64,000 nt of DNA from Stenotrophomonas sepilia (GTDB taxonomy: Bacteria > Pseudomonadota > Gammaproteobacteria > Xanthomonadales > Xanthomonadaceae). The DNA is taken from positions 186,001 to 250,000 of the forward strand of contig NZ_LXXZ01000040.1 in NCBI RefSeq assembly GCF_003244875.1. Reading direction: 5' to 3'. Under the pieces are notes generated by a model. It saw only the letters and a list, made by a program, of their open reading frames with translations, ran no database searches and was not told the origin of the DNA. Positions 34,768 through 43,758 of the stretch are shown one piece after another. The position numbers were made by a program, and so were the translations under genes. Within the stretch, counting starts at the first letter, position 1, and each line of letters begins with the position of its first letter.

Positions 34768-36084
34768 ATGAAAGCGACCGTCAAACGGACCATGCTCGCC
34801 ATGGCGATTGCCACTGCCTCGACCGCCGCTGCGGCCAATGGCTGGGACAACCAGAACGCCAACGCGAACATCAACCACACCCACACCGTCAGCGAAACCC
34901 GCAACGAGACGCACAACCACACCGACAACGACGTGCGCAACCGCACCGTCAACGTCAATGTGCAGAAGCACAGCACCATCCAGGCCGACGAACGCAAGGA
35001 AAAGAACAACCACGGCGTCGACGTGAACCTGGAGAAGGACCTGCGACTGAGCACCGACATCAATTTCTCCGGCGACCCGAACATCACCGGCGACATCGAC
35101 CTCGACTCGGCGGCCATCGCCGTGATCGACAACCGCCAGTCGATCAGCAACAACGCCACCAGCAACAGCCTGGTCACCAACAGTGCCTCCATCGGTGACA
35201 GCGTGGGCGCAGGTGCCTCCGGCAACCTCGGCTTCAACGTGGTATCGGGCGACAACAACGCCCAGGACAATGCCGCGTCATTGTCCGCCGCCGACGCGTC
35301 CTTCAGCTTCGGCATGGCCGACGCCGAGGTGTTCGTCAACCAGGCCGGCTTCGGCAACGCGACCATGAACTCCGGCGTCACCAATGCCGCAGGTCTCGGT
35401 GGCAATGCCTTCGGCGGTGCGTCCGGCAACATCGGTGTCAACATTGCTTCGGGCAACAACAACGAGCAGAAGAACGCGCTGGCGGCGTCGGTCGCGACCA
35501 CCGCGGTGGCGCAATCGAGCATCAGCTCCAACCAGGTCTCCACCGGCAACACGGTCAGCAACGCCGGCTTCGTGCAGTCCTACACCGATACCGTGCAGGT
35601 CGGCATGCGTGGCGGCGTCAGCGGCCTGACCCTGGCCTATGGCGCCGGCACCTACCGCGGTACCGGCAACGCCTACCAGATGGCCAACTACTATCTGGAT
35701 ACCTGGAGTGGGGAGCTGCCACACCCGGGTGGCAGCAGCACCGGCCATATCGATCTGGACGACGAAATCCAGAACGCCACGATGAACCCCAACCGGCCGG
35801 GGGTGGGTGGCCTGGGCTTCGATACGCGTGAGAGTGGCACCAGCCAGTTCGTCGAACTGGGCGTGGCCGACCTGTATGCCAGCCTCAGCGGCACGGTCAG
35901 CACCACGCGCTGGGTGAACGTCAACGCGACCAACACCTCGGCCTTGTCGGGCAGCGCCTTCTCCGGCGCCTCCGGCAACATCGGCGTGAACGTGGCCGCG
36001 GGCACCGGCAACCTGCAGGCCAACAGCCTGGCCCTGGCAGTCGCCCAGCCCAGCATCGGCGGCGGTGGTGGCAGCGGCGAATAA
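34768..36084 (+). CDS. fapC: Major functional-amyloid subunit, FapC-like
   Basis: A 438-residue secreted protein rich in Asn, Gly, Ala and Ser. Signal peptide (TMLAMAIATASTAAAANG), then an Asn/His/Thr-rich segment (NANANINHTHTVSETRNETH), then three amyloid repeats: ASGNLGFNVVSGDNNAQDNA (near 150), ASGNIGVNIASGNNNEQKNA (near 218) and ASGNIGVNVAAGTGNLQANS (near 410), separated by long linkers. This is the FapC layout. No cysteine is visible, so CxxC is absent. It is preceded by AAAGAGGG. It would form the biofilm fibre. Confidence 0.85.
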   Translation: MKATVKRTMLAMAIATASTAAAANGWDNQNANANINHTHTVSETRNETHNHTDNDVRNRTVNVNVQKHSTIQADERKEKNNHGVDVNLEKDLRLSTDINFSGDPNITGDIDLDSAAIAVIDNRQSISNNATSNSLVTNSASIGDSVGAGASGNLGFNVVSGDNNAQDNAASLSAADASFSFGMADAEVFVNQAGFGNATMNSGVTNAAGLGGNAFGGASGNIGVNIASGNNNEQKNALAASVATTAVAQSSISSNQVSTGNTVSNAGFVQSYTDTVQVGMRGGVSGLTLAYGAGTYRGTGNAYQMANYYLDTWSGELPHPGGSSTGHIDLDDEIQNATMNPNRPGVGGLGFDTRESGTSQFVELGVADLYASLSGTVSTTRWVNVNATNTSALSGSAFSGASGNIGVNVAAGTGNLQANSLALAVAQPSIGGGGGSGE

Positions 36085-36183
36085 GCGCAACACCCCGGCC
36101 GTCCGCCAATGGCCGGGTCCCCGGGAGCCCCTGTTCCTCCTCCCCCTTGGGACAGGGGCTCCCCCTTGCTGCCGGAGAATGCG

Positions 36184-36888
36184 ATGTTCGGCCACCGTCT
36201 CTCGATACGCCTGCTGGCCTGCCTGCTGTTGCTGGGCGGCGCGTCCGCGCGGGCGGGCGACGTCGGCTTCGCCGGCGTACTGCCCAATGGCGCACTGCTG
36301 CAGCAGAAGGTGGAGAGCATGCAGGAACGGCGCTACCGCAACGTGGTACGCCAGCACACCGATTACAGCTGCGGAGCGGCCGCACTGGCGACCGTCCTGC
36401 GCCATGCCTACCACCTGGACACCGACGAGGCGACGGTCATCGAAGGGATGATGGGGGTGTCCGACCCGGCGCTGGTGGCCGAGCGTGGCTTCTCGCTGCT
36501 CGACATCAAGCGCTACGTGGAGTCGCTGGGCATGCGCGGGCGCGGCTATCGCATCGATGAGGCCCGCCTGCGCACGCTTCGGGTTCCGGGTCTTGTGCTG
36601 ATGGACGTGCGCGGCTTCCGCCACTTCGTGGTGCTCAAGCAGGTGCGCGGCGGTGTGGTCGAGGTGGCTGATCCCATCCTTGGCAACCGCAGCCTGGCGC
36701 TGCCTGAATTCCTCGCTGCGTGGCCATCGCGTGCCGTATTCGTGGTGATCGGGAGTGATTTCGATCGCAACACAGTCCTGCTGCAACCCAGCGAACGGCC
36801 CAGTGCCCGCGCGCTCTACGCGCGACAGGGGCCGATCACCGATGCCGAACTGGTCGATTTCGGCTTCAGCCACGCCGACCTGTTCTGA
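36184..36888 (+). CDS. fapD: FapD, C39-family peptidase of amyloid export
   Basis: A 234-residue periplasmic C39 cysteine peptidase. Signal peptide (RLLACLLLLGGASARAGDVG); catalytic Cys in HTDYSCGAAALATVLRHAY, His in VRGFRHFVVLKQV and Asp in VEVADPILGNRSLAL. C39 peptidases usually cleave double-glycine leaders of ABC exporters; here the free-standing form belongs to Fap secretion. The ATG at 36184 precedes the signal peptide. It lies between fapC and fapE as in Pseudomonas. Confidence 0.88.
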   Translation: MFGHRLSIRLLACLLLLGGASARAGDVGFAGVLPNGALLQQKVESMQERRYRNVVRQHTDYSCGAAALATVLRHAYHLDTDEATVIEGMMGVSDPALVAERGFSLLDIKRYVESLGMRGRGYRIDEARLRTLRVPGLVLMDVRGFRHFVVLKQVRGGVVEVADPILGNRSLALPEFLAAWPSRAVFVVIGSDFDRNTVLLQPSERPSARALYARQGPITDAELVDFGFSHADLF

Positions 36889-36901
36889 AGGAGGTTCCGC
36901 C

Positions 36902-37651
36902 ATGTTCCGCCACCGTCTGTTGATGCTCCTGCTGCTGGCGAGCCCCGCCCTGCCCCTGCAGGCGGCGGATGCTGCGCCGGGACGCGGCCTGAAGGAAATT
37001 CCGGATCCCGAACTGAACCTGATGCGCGGCCGCTACACCGTGGGCGGCAATACCGTCGCGTGGTTCGGGGTGACGATGGTCTCGCAGTGGCAGGCCGGCA
37101 ACGGAAACGTATTGCAGGGTGCGTTGACTCTGGGCATGGACTTCCGCGGCGGCGGCAGCCCGAAACTGAGCTTCCAGCCCAGCGTGCACGTGACTGCCGC
37201 AGATTCGCCGCTGCCGGACACGCAGGGCCGCCATATCGACAGCACCGGCCTGGCCAACGCCAATGGCCTGGTGCAGAGCGTGCAGGTGGCCGGCGATGGC
37301 AACGTTGCCCGCAATGCGACCACGCTGGTGGTGCGCAACGGCACGGTGCCGGGCCTTTCGGATGACGGTGCCCATTCGCTCAGTGCGCAGGGTGCAGGCG
37401 TCTCGGCCTCCGCAGTGCTGGACGGCAACCAGGCACGCCTGCAGCTGCAGGTGGAGGGCCAGGGCATGGTCCAGCAATGGATACGTAACGGCAGCGTCGG
37501 CCAGGGCATCGCCCTGGCCGGTGACGGCCAGATCGCCAGCAACCAGCTGCGGCTGGAACTGGTGCGGGATACCGCGGGCGGCAACCTGCCGTTGAGCCAG
37601 AACGTGGCCCAGGCGATTGCGATGAACCGCGGCATGGGGCCGGGCCGATAG
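36902..37651 (+). CDS. fapE: FapE-like secreted component
   Basis: A 249-residue exported protein: signal peptide (HRLLMLLLLASPALPLQAAD), the conserved start LKEIPDPELNLMRGRYTVGG and WFGVTMVSQWQAGNGNVLQG, then Gln/Asn/Gly-rich beta stretches (ANGLVQSVQVAGDGNVARNA, SVGQGIALAGDGQIASNQLR). The SDxELxxMRGRY-like opening is typical of FapE. A perfect AGGAGG lies before the ATG. In Pseudomonas, FapE travels with the fibre. Position and motifs agree. Confidence 0.82.
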   Translation: MFRHRLLMLLLLASPALPLQAADAAPGRGLKEIPDPELNLMRGRYTVGGNTVAWFGVTMVSQWQAGNGNVLQGALTLGMDFRGGGSPKLSFQPSVHVTAADSPLPDTQGRHIDSTGLANANGLVQSVQVAGDGNVARNATTLVVRNGTVPGLSDDGAHSLSAQGAGVSASAVLDGNQARLQLQVEGQGMVQQWIRNGSVGQGIALAGDGQIASNQLRLELVRDTAGGNLPLSQNVAQAIAMNRGMGPGR

Positions 37652-37695
37652 CACCACGGCACGGCGTTGGGGGATCCACAACGCAGGACACGAAC

Positions 37696-39000
37696 ATGCA
37701 CACCTTGATGAGGATCACCCCGTTGGCGCTGGCGGCGCTGGCGGGCACCGCCTTTGCCGCACCGCCAGCGGCGGACGATGGCGGCGACGTGCAGGCACTT
37801 GCCAACCAGCTGGAGCAGCTCAAATCCAACTACGCACAGGAAGTGCGGCGGCTGCGCGAACTGGACATGCAGGTGCAGGCCATGCAGGCGCGATTGAGTG
37901 GACGCACGGGGCCCACCGGGCCGGCAACGGCGGCGGCAACGGGCGCAGCAGTCGAGCATGGCTCGACGCTACAGACGTCGCAGGGTAGCGAGGGCTACGC
38001 CAGCACGGCGGCCGAGGCACAGCAGGCGAAGCAGGAATCGCGGCGCAGCGTGGATGATGTGAAACAACAGCAGTCGGCGCTGTTCTCGCGCCGCTTCACC
38101 GTCGAGAACAGCCTCACCTACGCCCGCTACGACCGCAAGCAGCTCACCCTCAATGGTTTCCTGGCGCTGGACGCGATCTTCCTCGGCAACATCGCCATCG
38201 AGAACGTTGAATCCGATTCGCTCACCTACAACCTGGCCGCACGTTGGGGTGTCAGCCCGAACCTGACGCTCAACCTGGACGTGCCTTACCTGGCGCGGCG
38301 CACCGTCTACCAGAAGGGCGGCGCGGGCGGTGCGGCGGCCGCGATCGCGCAGGAAGAAACCAATGGCAACGGGCTGGGCGATATCGGTTTGAGTGCGAAC
38401 TACCGCTTGTTCGGCGAACGCGGCTGGCGCCCGGAAACGGTGCTCACCGCCGGAGTCACCGCCCCTACCGGGCGCGCACCCTACGGTCTGGACTGGAAGG
38501 TGATCGAGCGCGACGACGACGACTACATCCGCTTCGCCGTACCCAGGGAACAGCCCACCGGCAATGGCGTGTGGCAGGCCAATGTGGGCCTGTCGATGGT
38601 CAAGACCGCCGATCCGGCGATCCTGTTCGCCAACGTCGGCTATGTGCATTCGTTCCCGCGTGGCTTCAGTGATATCGACAGCAACCCCGACACGGTCAAC
38701 CCGGGAGACGTGAAGCTCGGCGGCGCGGTCTACTTCGGCGCTGGCGTGGCCTTTGCGTTCAACGAGCGCACCAGCCTCAGCCTGTCCTTCAGCGACCGCA
38801 TCAGCGCCCGCGCTTCCACCCGTTTCCAAGGCGGGAAGTGGATGAAAGTGATCGGCAGCGACGCCAACGCGGCATCACTGAATCTGGGCGTGACCTACGC
38901 GCTCAACCAGCACACCACGCTGGTGACCCTGCTCGGCATCGGGCTGACCCCGGATGCACCGGACTTCACTCTCGCCTTCAAGATCCCGTACATGTTGTAG
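37696..39000 (+). CDS. fapF: FapF, outer-membrane amyloid secretion channel
   Basis: A 434-residue porin: signal peptide (LMRITPLALAALAGTAFAAP), a coiled-coil (LANQLEQLKSNYAQEVRRLR) that forms the trimeric plug domain in FapF, a linker, then a beta-barrel (FTVENSLTYARYDRKQLTLN, LTLNLDVPYLARRTVY, LGDIGLSANYRLFGERGWRP) ending DFTLAFKIPYML. It exports FapB and FapC. It closes the six-gene operon. A GC-rich hairpin (CCCTGC/GCAGGG) at 39019-39036 may end transcription. Confidence 0.88.
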   Translation: MHTLMRITPLALAALAGTAFAAPPAADDGGDVQALANQLEQLKSNYAQEVRRLRELDMQVQAMQARLSGRTGPTGPATAAATGAAVEHGSTLQTSQGSEGYASTAAEAQQAKQESRRSVDDVKQQQSALFSRRFTVENSLTYARYDRKQLTLNGFLALDAIFLGNIAIENVESDSLTYNLAARWGVSPNLTLNLDVPYLARRTVYQKGGAGGAAAAIAQEETNGNGLGDIGLSANYRLFGERGWRPETVLTAGVTAPTGRAPYGLDWKVIERDDDDYIRFAVPREQPTGNGVWQANVGLSMVKTADPAILFANVGYVHSFPRGFSDIDSNPDTVNPGDVKLGGAVYFGAGVAFAFNERTSLSLSFSDRISARASTRFQGGKWMKVIGSDANAASLNLGVTYALNQHTTLVTLLGIGLTPDAPDFTLAFKIPYML

Positions 39001-39137
39001 CGACAGCGCCAGGCACGGCCCTGCGCCCCGGCAGGGCCTGGATTCATCTTCCGGCACCACAGCGGTCCCTGCCCGCTGCTATATTCAGCCCAGCTCGGCA
39101 GGCATGGTGCCTGCCCTCGAATCACAGGGAGTTGGAC

Positions 39138-40277
39138 ATGGGTCTGGTACAGGCGGTGAAGGGTGCGGTCGGTGGTGTGCTGGCCGACCAGTGGAAGGAC
39201 TTCTACACCGTGCCCACGGGCCTGCCCTCGACGGCGGCCCTGTTCGCGGCGGTGCCGCGCGGCACCAACGCCGGCCGCGGCTCCAACACCAGCGGCTCGT
39301 CCAACATCATCACCAACGGCTCGAAGATCGTCGTGCCGGAGGGCTACGGCCTGCTGCTGTTCCAGGACGGCGCGATCACCGCGTTCGTCGCCGAACCGGG
39401 CGGCTACGAGTGGCGTTCGGACGACCTGAACTCGCAATCGATCTTCGCCGGCGACGGTCTGGTCAGCACCTTCATCAAGCAGAGCTGGGAACGCTTCAAG
39501 TTCGGCGGCCAGCCCGGTTCCCAGCAGGCGGCTTATTTCGTCTCGCTGAAGGAGCTGCCGGACAACCGCTTCGGGACCCAGTCGGAAATCTACTGGGACG
39601 ACGGCTTCCTCAATACCCAGGTGGGCGCGGTCACGCGCGGCTCGTACACGCTGAAGATCGTCGACCCGATCCTGTTCGTGAAGAACTTCGTGCCGGCCAG
39701 CTACCTGCAGCCGGGCCAGGTGTTCGACTTCACCGACCTGGACAACGCCGCCGCCAGCCAGCTGTTCAATGAAGTGGTCGGTTCGCTGGCGCCGGCCTTC
39801 AGCCTGTACACGAACGATCCGGGCAAGGGCAACCGCATCACCAGGCTGCAGCAGGACTCGCTGGGCTTTGCACAGAGCCTGTCGGCCGCCGTCGAGCAGG
39901 GCTACCAGTGGAAGTCGGATCGCGGCCTGGCCATCGTCAAGACCGCCATTGTCTCGATCGAGTACGACGCCAACACCCGCGAACTGCTGAAGACCGTGCA
40001 GCGCGCCGATGCGCTGTCCGGCTCGCGCGGCAATTCCAACCTGCAGGCGAGCGTCGCCCAGGGCATCCAGTCGGCCGGCGAGAACGGCGGTGCGGCCGGC
40101 CTGGTCGGTGTCGGCATGGCCTCGGGCATGTTCGGTGTCGGCGGCATGCAGCAGCCGGTCACACCGGCTGCCGACGATCCGGTGGCCAAGCTGAAGAAGG
40201 CCAAGGAAATGCTGGACCTGGGCCTGATCACCCAGGGCGACTATGACGCCCTGAAAGCCAAGGCGCTGGGCCTGTAA
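39138..40277 (+). CDS. SPFH-domain protein with C-terminal SHOCT domain
   Basis: A 379-residue protein related to virion-core/YdjI-type SPFH proteins. The SPFH part begins SSNIITNGSKIVVPEGYGLL, with LFQDGAITAFVAEPGGYEW and RGSYTLKIVDPILFVKNFVP. A Gly-rich linker (GLVGVGMASGMFGVGGMQQP) leads to a SHOCT motif (KLKKAKEMLDLGLITQGDYD). No signal peptide is seen. It is followed by a double zinc-ribbon membrane protein, an association seen with PspA-like envelope-stress genes. It probably scaffolds at the inner membrane. Confidence 0.85.
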   Translation: MGLVQAVKGAVGGVLADQWKDFYTVPTGLPSTAALFAAVPRGTNAGRGSNTSGSSNIITNGSKIVVPEGYGLLLFQDGAITAFVAEPGGYEWRSDDLNSQSIFAGDGLVSTFIKQSWERFKFGGQPGSQQAAYFVSLKELPDNRFGTQSEIYWDDGFLNTQVGAVTRGSYTLKIVDPILFVKNFVPASYLQPGQVFDFTDLDNAAASQLFNEVVGSLAPAFSLYTNDPGKGNRITRLQQDSLGFAQSLSAAVEQGYQWKSDRGLAIVKTAIVSIEYDANTRELLKTVQRADALSGSRGNSNLQASVAQGIQSAGENGGAAGLVGVGMASGMFGVGGMQQPVTPAADDPVAKLKKAKEMLDLGLITQGDYDALKAKALGL

Positions 40278-40297
40278 CAGCAGGACGCACAACCCAC

Positions 40298-41650
40298 ATG
40301 TCCGATCCCAGAAACGGCCCACCGCCGCTGCCCGGATCCGTGCCCGCGACGCCGCCGCCCTTGCCGGCGGCGTCGTTGGATGGGCCCGGTTCGCCGCAGG
40401 ACGTCCCTCCCCTGCCCGGCAGCTTCCCGCTGGACACCTCGAAACTGCCACAGGCCATCCGCGATGAAGTGGAAGCGCCCGATCCTGTGGCCATTGATAC
40501 CTCGGCCAGCGAGCTGAAGGACGGCCTCAACCGCTGCCCGAAGTGCGGCGCCACCGACATCCGGCCCAAGGCCGGCACCGATATCCTCATCTGCCTGTAC
40601 TGCCGTCACGAATGGCATGGCGCGCGGGTCGAGGAGGAATTCGGGCTGGGCGAGGCCATCGACCAGTTGCGTGGCACGGTCATCGCCTCCGGCGCGCGTG
40701 ACATCGACGCCGACACCTCGGCGTTGATGACGTTCAAGTGCACGGGCTGCGGCGCTGAAGTCACGGTCAATACCGAAAGCACGATGACGGCGCGCTGCCA
40801 CTGGTGCCGCCATGTATTCGGCGTCAACGAACAGATCAGCAATGGTGCGGTGCCCGATGCGGTGCTGCCCTTCCACATCAAGAAGGACGATGCGGTCGCG
40901 CGCATCCGCCAGTTCGTCGACAAGCGCCGCATGTTCGCGCTGAAAGCGTTCAAGGAGCAGTTCACCCCGGAAAACGTGGTGGGCGTGTTCCTGCCCTACA
41001 TGATCGTGGACAGCAACGTCAGCGCGGCCGTGGCCGGCAAGGGCGAGATCCAGACCCGGCAATACACGGTCGGCACCGAGAAGAACAAGCGCACCCTGTA
41101 CGACGCCGATGTCTACCAGGTCGAACGCCAGGTGGATTTCACGGTTGATGACCTGCCCCTGGAATCCTCGGCCGAGCGCGGCAATCTGGATACCCGCGCC
41201 AACACCAACAACATCATCAACACCATCCTGCCGTTCGACACCAAGAACGCGGTGAAATGGAACGCCTCATACCTGGCTGGCTTCACCTCTGAGAAGCGCA
41301 ACCTGGATGTGGAAAAGCTGCGGCCGCGGCTGGAAGACCAGCTGCTGTCGATCGCCCGCGCGCAGGTGGAAGGGTCGGTGAGGCGCTACAACCGTGGCGT
41401 GCGTTGGGAACAGGAACAGCTGGAGGTGCATGGAACGCGCTGGGTGTCGATGTACCTGCCGGTGTGGTTGTACTCGTATCACCAGCCCGGAAAGAACGGC
41501 GGCATGTTGCACTACATCGCGGTGAACGGCCGTACCGGCGAAACCATGGGCAGTGTGCCCGTGCAGCAATGGAAGATGCTGCTGGCGGCCCTGGCCACCG
41601 GCACCGTCATTGAAGCCCTCGCAATTGCCTTCCTGGTGGCATCGACATGA
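40298..41650 (+). CDS. Membrane protein with two zinc ribbons
   Basis: A 450-residue protein. A Pro-rich start (PPPLPGSVPATPPPLP) is followed by two zinc ribbons with paired CxxC: CPKCGATDIRP...ICLYCRHEW and KCTGCGAEVTV...ARCHWCRHVF. A central beta-rich region (PENVVGVFLPYMIVDSNVSA, WVSMYLPVWLYSYHQP) precedes one C-terminal membrane helix (MLLAALATGTVIEALAIAFL). It lies 20 bases after the SPFH gene and overlaps the next gene. It resembles TFIIB-type zinc-ribbon proteins and YdjG of the Bacillus pspA-ydjGHI operon. Confidence 0.82.
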   Translation: MSDPRNGPPPLPGSVPATPPPLPAASLDGPGSPQDVPPLPGSFPLDTSKLPQAIRDEVEAPDPVAIDTSASELKDGLNRCPKCGATDIRPKAGTDILICLYCRHEWHGARVEEEFGLGEAIDQLRGTVIASGARDIDADTSALMTFKCTGCGAEVTVNTESTMTARCHWCRHVFGVNEQISNGAVPDAVLPFHIKKDDAVARIRQFVDKRRMFALKAFKEQFTPENVVGVFLPYMIVDSNVSAAVAGKGEIQTRQYTVGTEKNKRTLYDADVYQVERQVDFTVDDLPLESSAERGNLDTRANTNNIINTILPFDTKNAVKWNASYLAGFTSEKRNLDVEKLRPRLEDQLLSIARAQVEGSVRRYNRGVRWEQEQLEVHGTRWVSMYLPVWLYSYHQPGKNGGMLHYIAVNGRTGETMGSVPVQQWKMLLAALATGTVIEALAIAFLVAST

Positions 41651-41904
41651 GCGACGACAGTGGCCTCTGGCTGTTGGCGGCAGGTCCGGCCGGCGCAACC
41701 GCGCTGTACTGGGCGCTGTACCGCTATTACCGCAACACCGACAAATCGCACTCCTTCGAGCACGAGACCGAGATCGAGGCCAAGCCGGTCACCGGCTCGG
41801 ACCAGCAGGTCGGCCGGGTCACCGGCACCGAGGACAAGCGTATCCGCGGTGACAACGTGTATGAGTACCGGAAACGGGTGGCAAGGGTGAAGCCGGATCA
41901 GTAG
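41647..41904 (+). CDS. Small single-helix membrane protein of the SPFH/zinc-ribbon operon
   Basis: An 85-residue protein with one N-terminal helix (LWLLAAGPAGATALYWALYR) and a charged cytoplasmic tail (EHETEIEAKPVTGSDQQVGR). Its ATG overlaps the stop of the zinc-ribbon gene (ATGA). No family recognised; the tight coupling suggests it works with its two neighbours. Confidence 0.72.
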   Translation: MSDDSGLWLLAAGPAGATALYWALYRYYRNTDKSHSFEHETEIEAKPVTGSDQQVGRVTGTEDKRIRGDNVYEYRKRVARVKPDQ

Positions 41905-41931
41905 CGCCAGGCCATGCCTGGCTGCGGGTCA

Positions 41932-42001
41932 TGCCGGCCGATGGCCGGCATCCCTTCGGTCTCTGGGCGTCAAAGGGGAGCCGGCCAGCGGCCGGCACGA
42001 C
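41932..42001. repeat. Paired palindromes of the SMAG type
   Basis: ATGCCGGCCGATGGCCGGCAT (around 41932-41953) and GCCGGCCAGCGGCCGGCACG (41980-41999) are two GC-rich hairpins in the 210-base gap. The second matches the SMAG unit at 13445 apart from its end. Confidence 0.6.
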
Positions 42002-42114
42002 CCTTCAGCGGACAGCACCTGTTCTTGGCTGGCTTGCCTCAGGGCGCGCCCTCACACCGCCTCCCGCCCCACCGGTTCGGTACTCGCGCGATCCACCCTT
42101 CCGAGGATCGTGCG

Positions 42115-42699
42115 ATGGCCGCCGTTCCTGCCCGTGCCTGCCTGTCCGTCCCGTGCTTCCTGACCCTGCCCGCCCTTGCCCAGGACGCGTCGTTCGGCTT
42201 CGGTGAACAGGCCACCCGTACCGAGCAGACCACGCAATCCAGCAGTACCCAGACCCAGAGCAGTGGCGCGGTGACCACGCAGACCACCACCAGCGGCAGC
42301 TCGTAGTCCGAGTCGCGCAGTGAAAGCAAGGGGCTGGACGTGGACTTCGGCTTCCACGACAACAACGATGACTGGGACCACGACCGCCAGCGCGGCGGCC
42401 GCGGCGTGCGCGAAGGCGATCTGTTCCGCAGCTGGACACTGGGCCAGGAGAACGGCAGCACCTGCACCATCGAGCTGAAGAACATCGAGTGGTTCGGCGG
42501 CTACAGTGCCTCTGTGCCTGCCGGCTGCCCGGATGGCTTCTTCTCGGCCAACCGCTGGGTGCTGTCGGGCAACCAGCTGCTGCTGACTGACACCAGCAAC
42601 ACCGTATTCGGGCGCTTCCGCGCGTCGGGCGGCGGACGCTGGACGGGGTACCGTGAACCGGATGGCGCGCGGCTGTATCTCAATCCCAAGGGGCGCTGA
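42115..42699 (+). pseudogene. AprI/Inh-type metalloprotease inhibitor with in-frame stop
   Basis: From the ATG at 42115 the frame gives a signal peptide (CLSVPCFLTLPALAQDASFG) and a Gln/Thr/Ser linker (EQTTQSSSTQTQSSGAVTTQ). It then meets TAG at 42304-42306 and continues in the same frame to 42699. The second part holds an Inh-like beta-barrel domain (LFRSWTLGQENGSTCTIELK, SVPAGCPDGFFSANRWVLSG, LLTDTSNTVFGRFR) with its two cysteines. Such inhibitors protect the periplasm from secreted serralysin-type proteases. One base change would restore a 194-residue protein. An internal GTG at 42340 could still give an unexported domain. Confidence 0.75.
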
Positions 42700-42768
42700 T
42701 CGCACCGTGCACGCAGTGGGCACGCGCTGATCGGGAAGATCAGGCATCCGCCCCACCCCGCCACCGAA

Positions 42769-43728
42769 ATGTCCGCTCCCACCGGCTCCCGTCTCGTCAT
42801 CTATGCGGCCCTTGCAGGCAATCTGGCCATTGCCGTGGCCAAGTTCATCGCAGCCGGCATCTCCGGCAGCTCGGCCATGCTCAGCGAAGGCGTGCATTCG
42901 CTGGTCGACACATTGAATGAACTTCTGCTGCTGTACGGGCTGCGCCGTGCCAGCAAGGCGCCGGATTCCCTGCATCCGTTCGGCTATGGCCGCGAACTGT
43001 ACTTCTGGAGCTTTATCGTCGCCCTGCTGGTGTTCGCTGCCGGCGCCGGCGTTTCGGCCTACGAAGGTATCCAGCACATCCGCCAGCCGGAGCCGGCCAC
43101 CAACCACGCGTTAAGCTACAGCGTGCTGGGCATCTCCATCCTGTTCGAGGGGGCTTCCTGGTGGGTGGCGCTGCGTGAGTTCCGGCGCACCAAGGGCAGA
43201 CTTGGCTACTTCGAAGCGTTCCGCCGCAGCAAGGATCCTTCCACCTTTACCGTGCTGCTGGAGGATAGCGCGGCCCTGCTGGGCCTGGGCTTCGCACTGA
43301 TCGGCCTGGTGGCCGCGCAGGTGCTGGACATGCCGGTGCTTGATGGCGTTGCGTCGCTGTGCATCGCTGGCGTGCTGGCCGCCACCGCCTTCCTCCTGGC
43401 CCGTGAGACCAAGGGCCTGCTGGTCGGAGAGCCTGCCCATCCCGCAGTGGCCGAGCGGATCATGGCGGTGGCCGAAACCGATCCGGATCTGCGCCGCGCC
43501 AACGGGGTGACCACCATGCAGATGGGCCCGGAACAGGTGGTGGCCATGCTCAGCGCCGAGTTCGAGGATGACCGGCGGACCCCGCAGATCGAAGCCTGCA
43601 TCACCCGCATCGAAACGGCGGTGAAGCGCGAGTATCCGGAGCTGGTGGCACTGTTCATCAAGCCGCAGACGCCGGAGGTGTATGCCGCCCGGCGCGCTGC
43701 ATTGGCCGCACCGCCTGCGCCGGAATGA
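42769..43728 (+). CDS. Cation diffusion facilitator (CDF) transporter
   Basis: A 319-residue CDF transporter, probably for zinc or a similar divalent metal. Six helices; the metal-site motif in helix 2 is SSAMLSEGVHSLVDTLNELL, with HPFGYGRELYFWSFIVALL after it. The helix 5 equivalent reads TVLLEDSAALLGLGFALIGL and the cytoplasmic domain starts GEPAHPAVAERIMAVAETD. The ESxH/ED pattern resembles the ZnT9-like branch. It stands alone. Confidence 0.9.
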   Translation: MSAPTGSRLVIYAALAGNLAIAVAKFIAAGISGSSAMLSEGVHSLVDTLNELLLLYGLRRASKAPDSLHPFGYGRELYFWSFIVALLVFAAGAGVSAYEGIQHIRQPEPATNHALSYSVLGISILFEGASWWVALREFRRTKGRLGYFEAFRRSKDPSTFTVLLEDSAALLGLGFALIGLVAAQVLDMPVLDGVASLCIAGVLAATAFLLARETKGLLVGEPAHPAVAERIMAVAETDPDLRRANGVTTMQMGPEQVVAMLSAEFEDDRRTPQIEACITRIETAVKREYPELVALFIKPQTPEVYAARRAALAAPPAPE

Positions 43729-43758
43729 CGCGGCGTCTGCGCCCGTTTCACCTGATCG

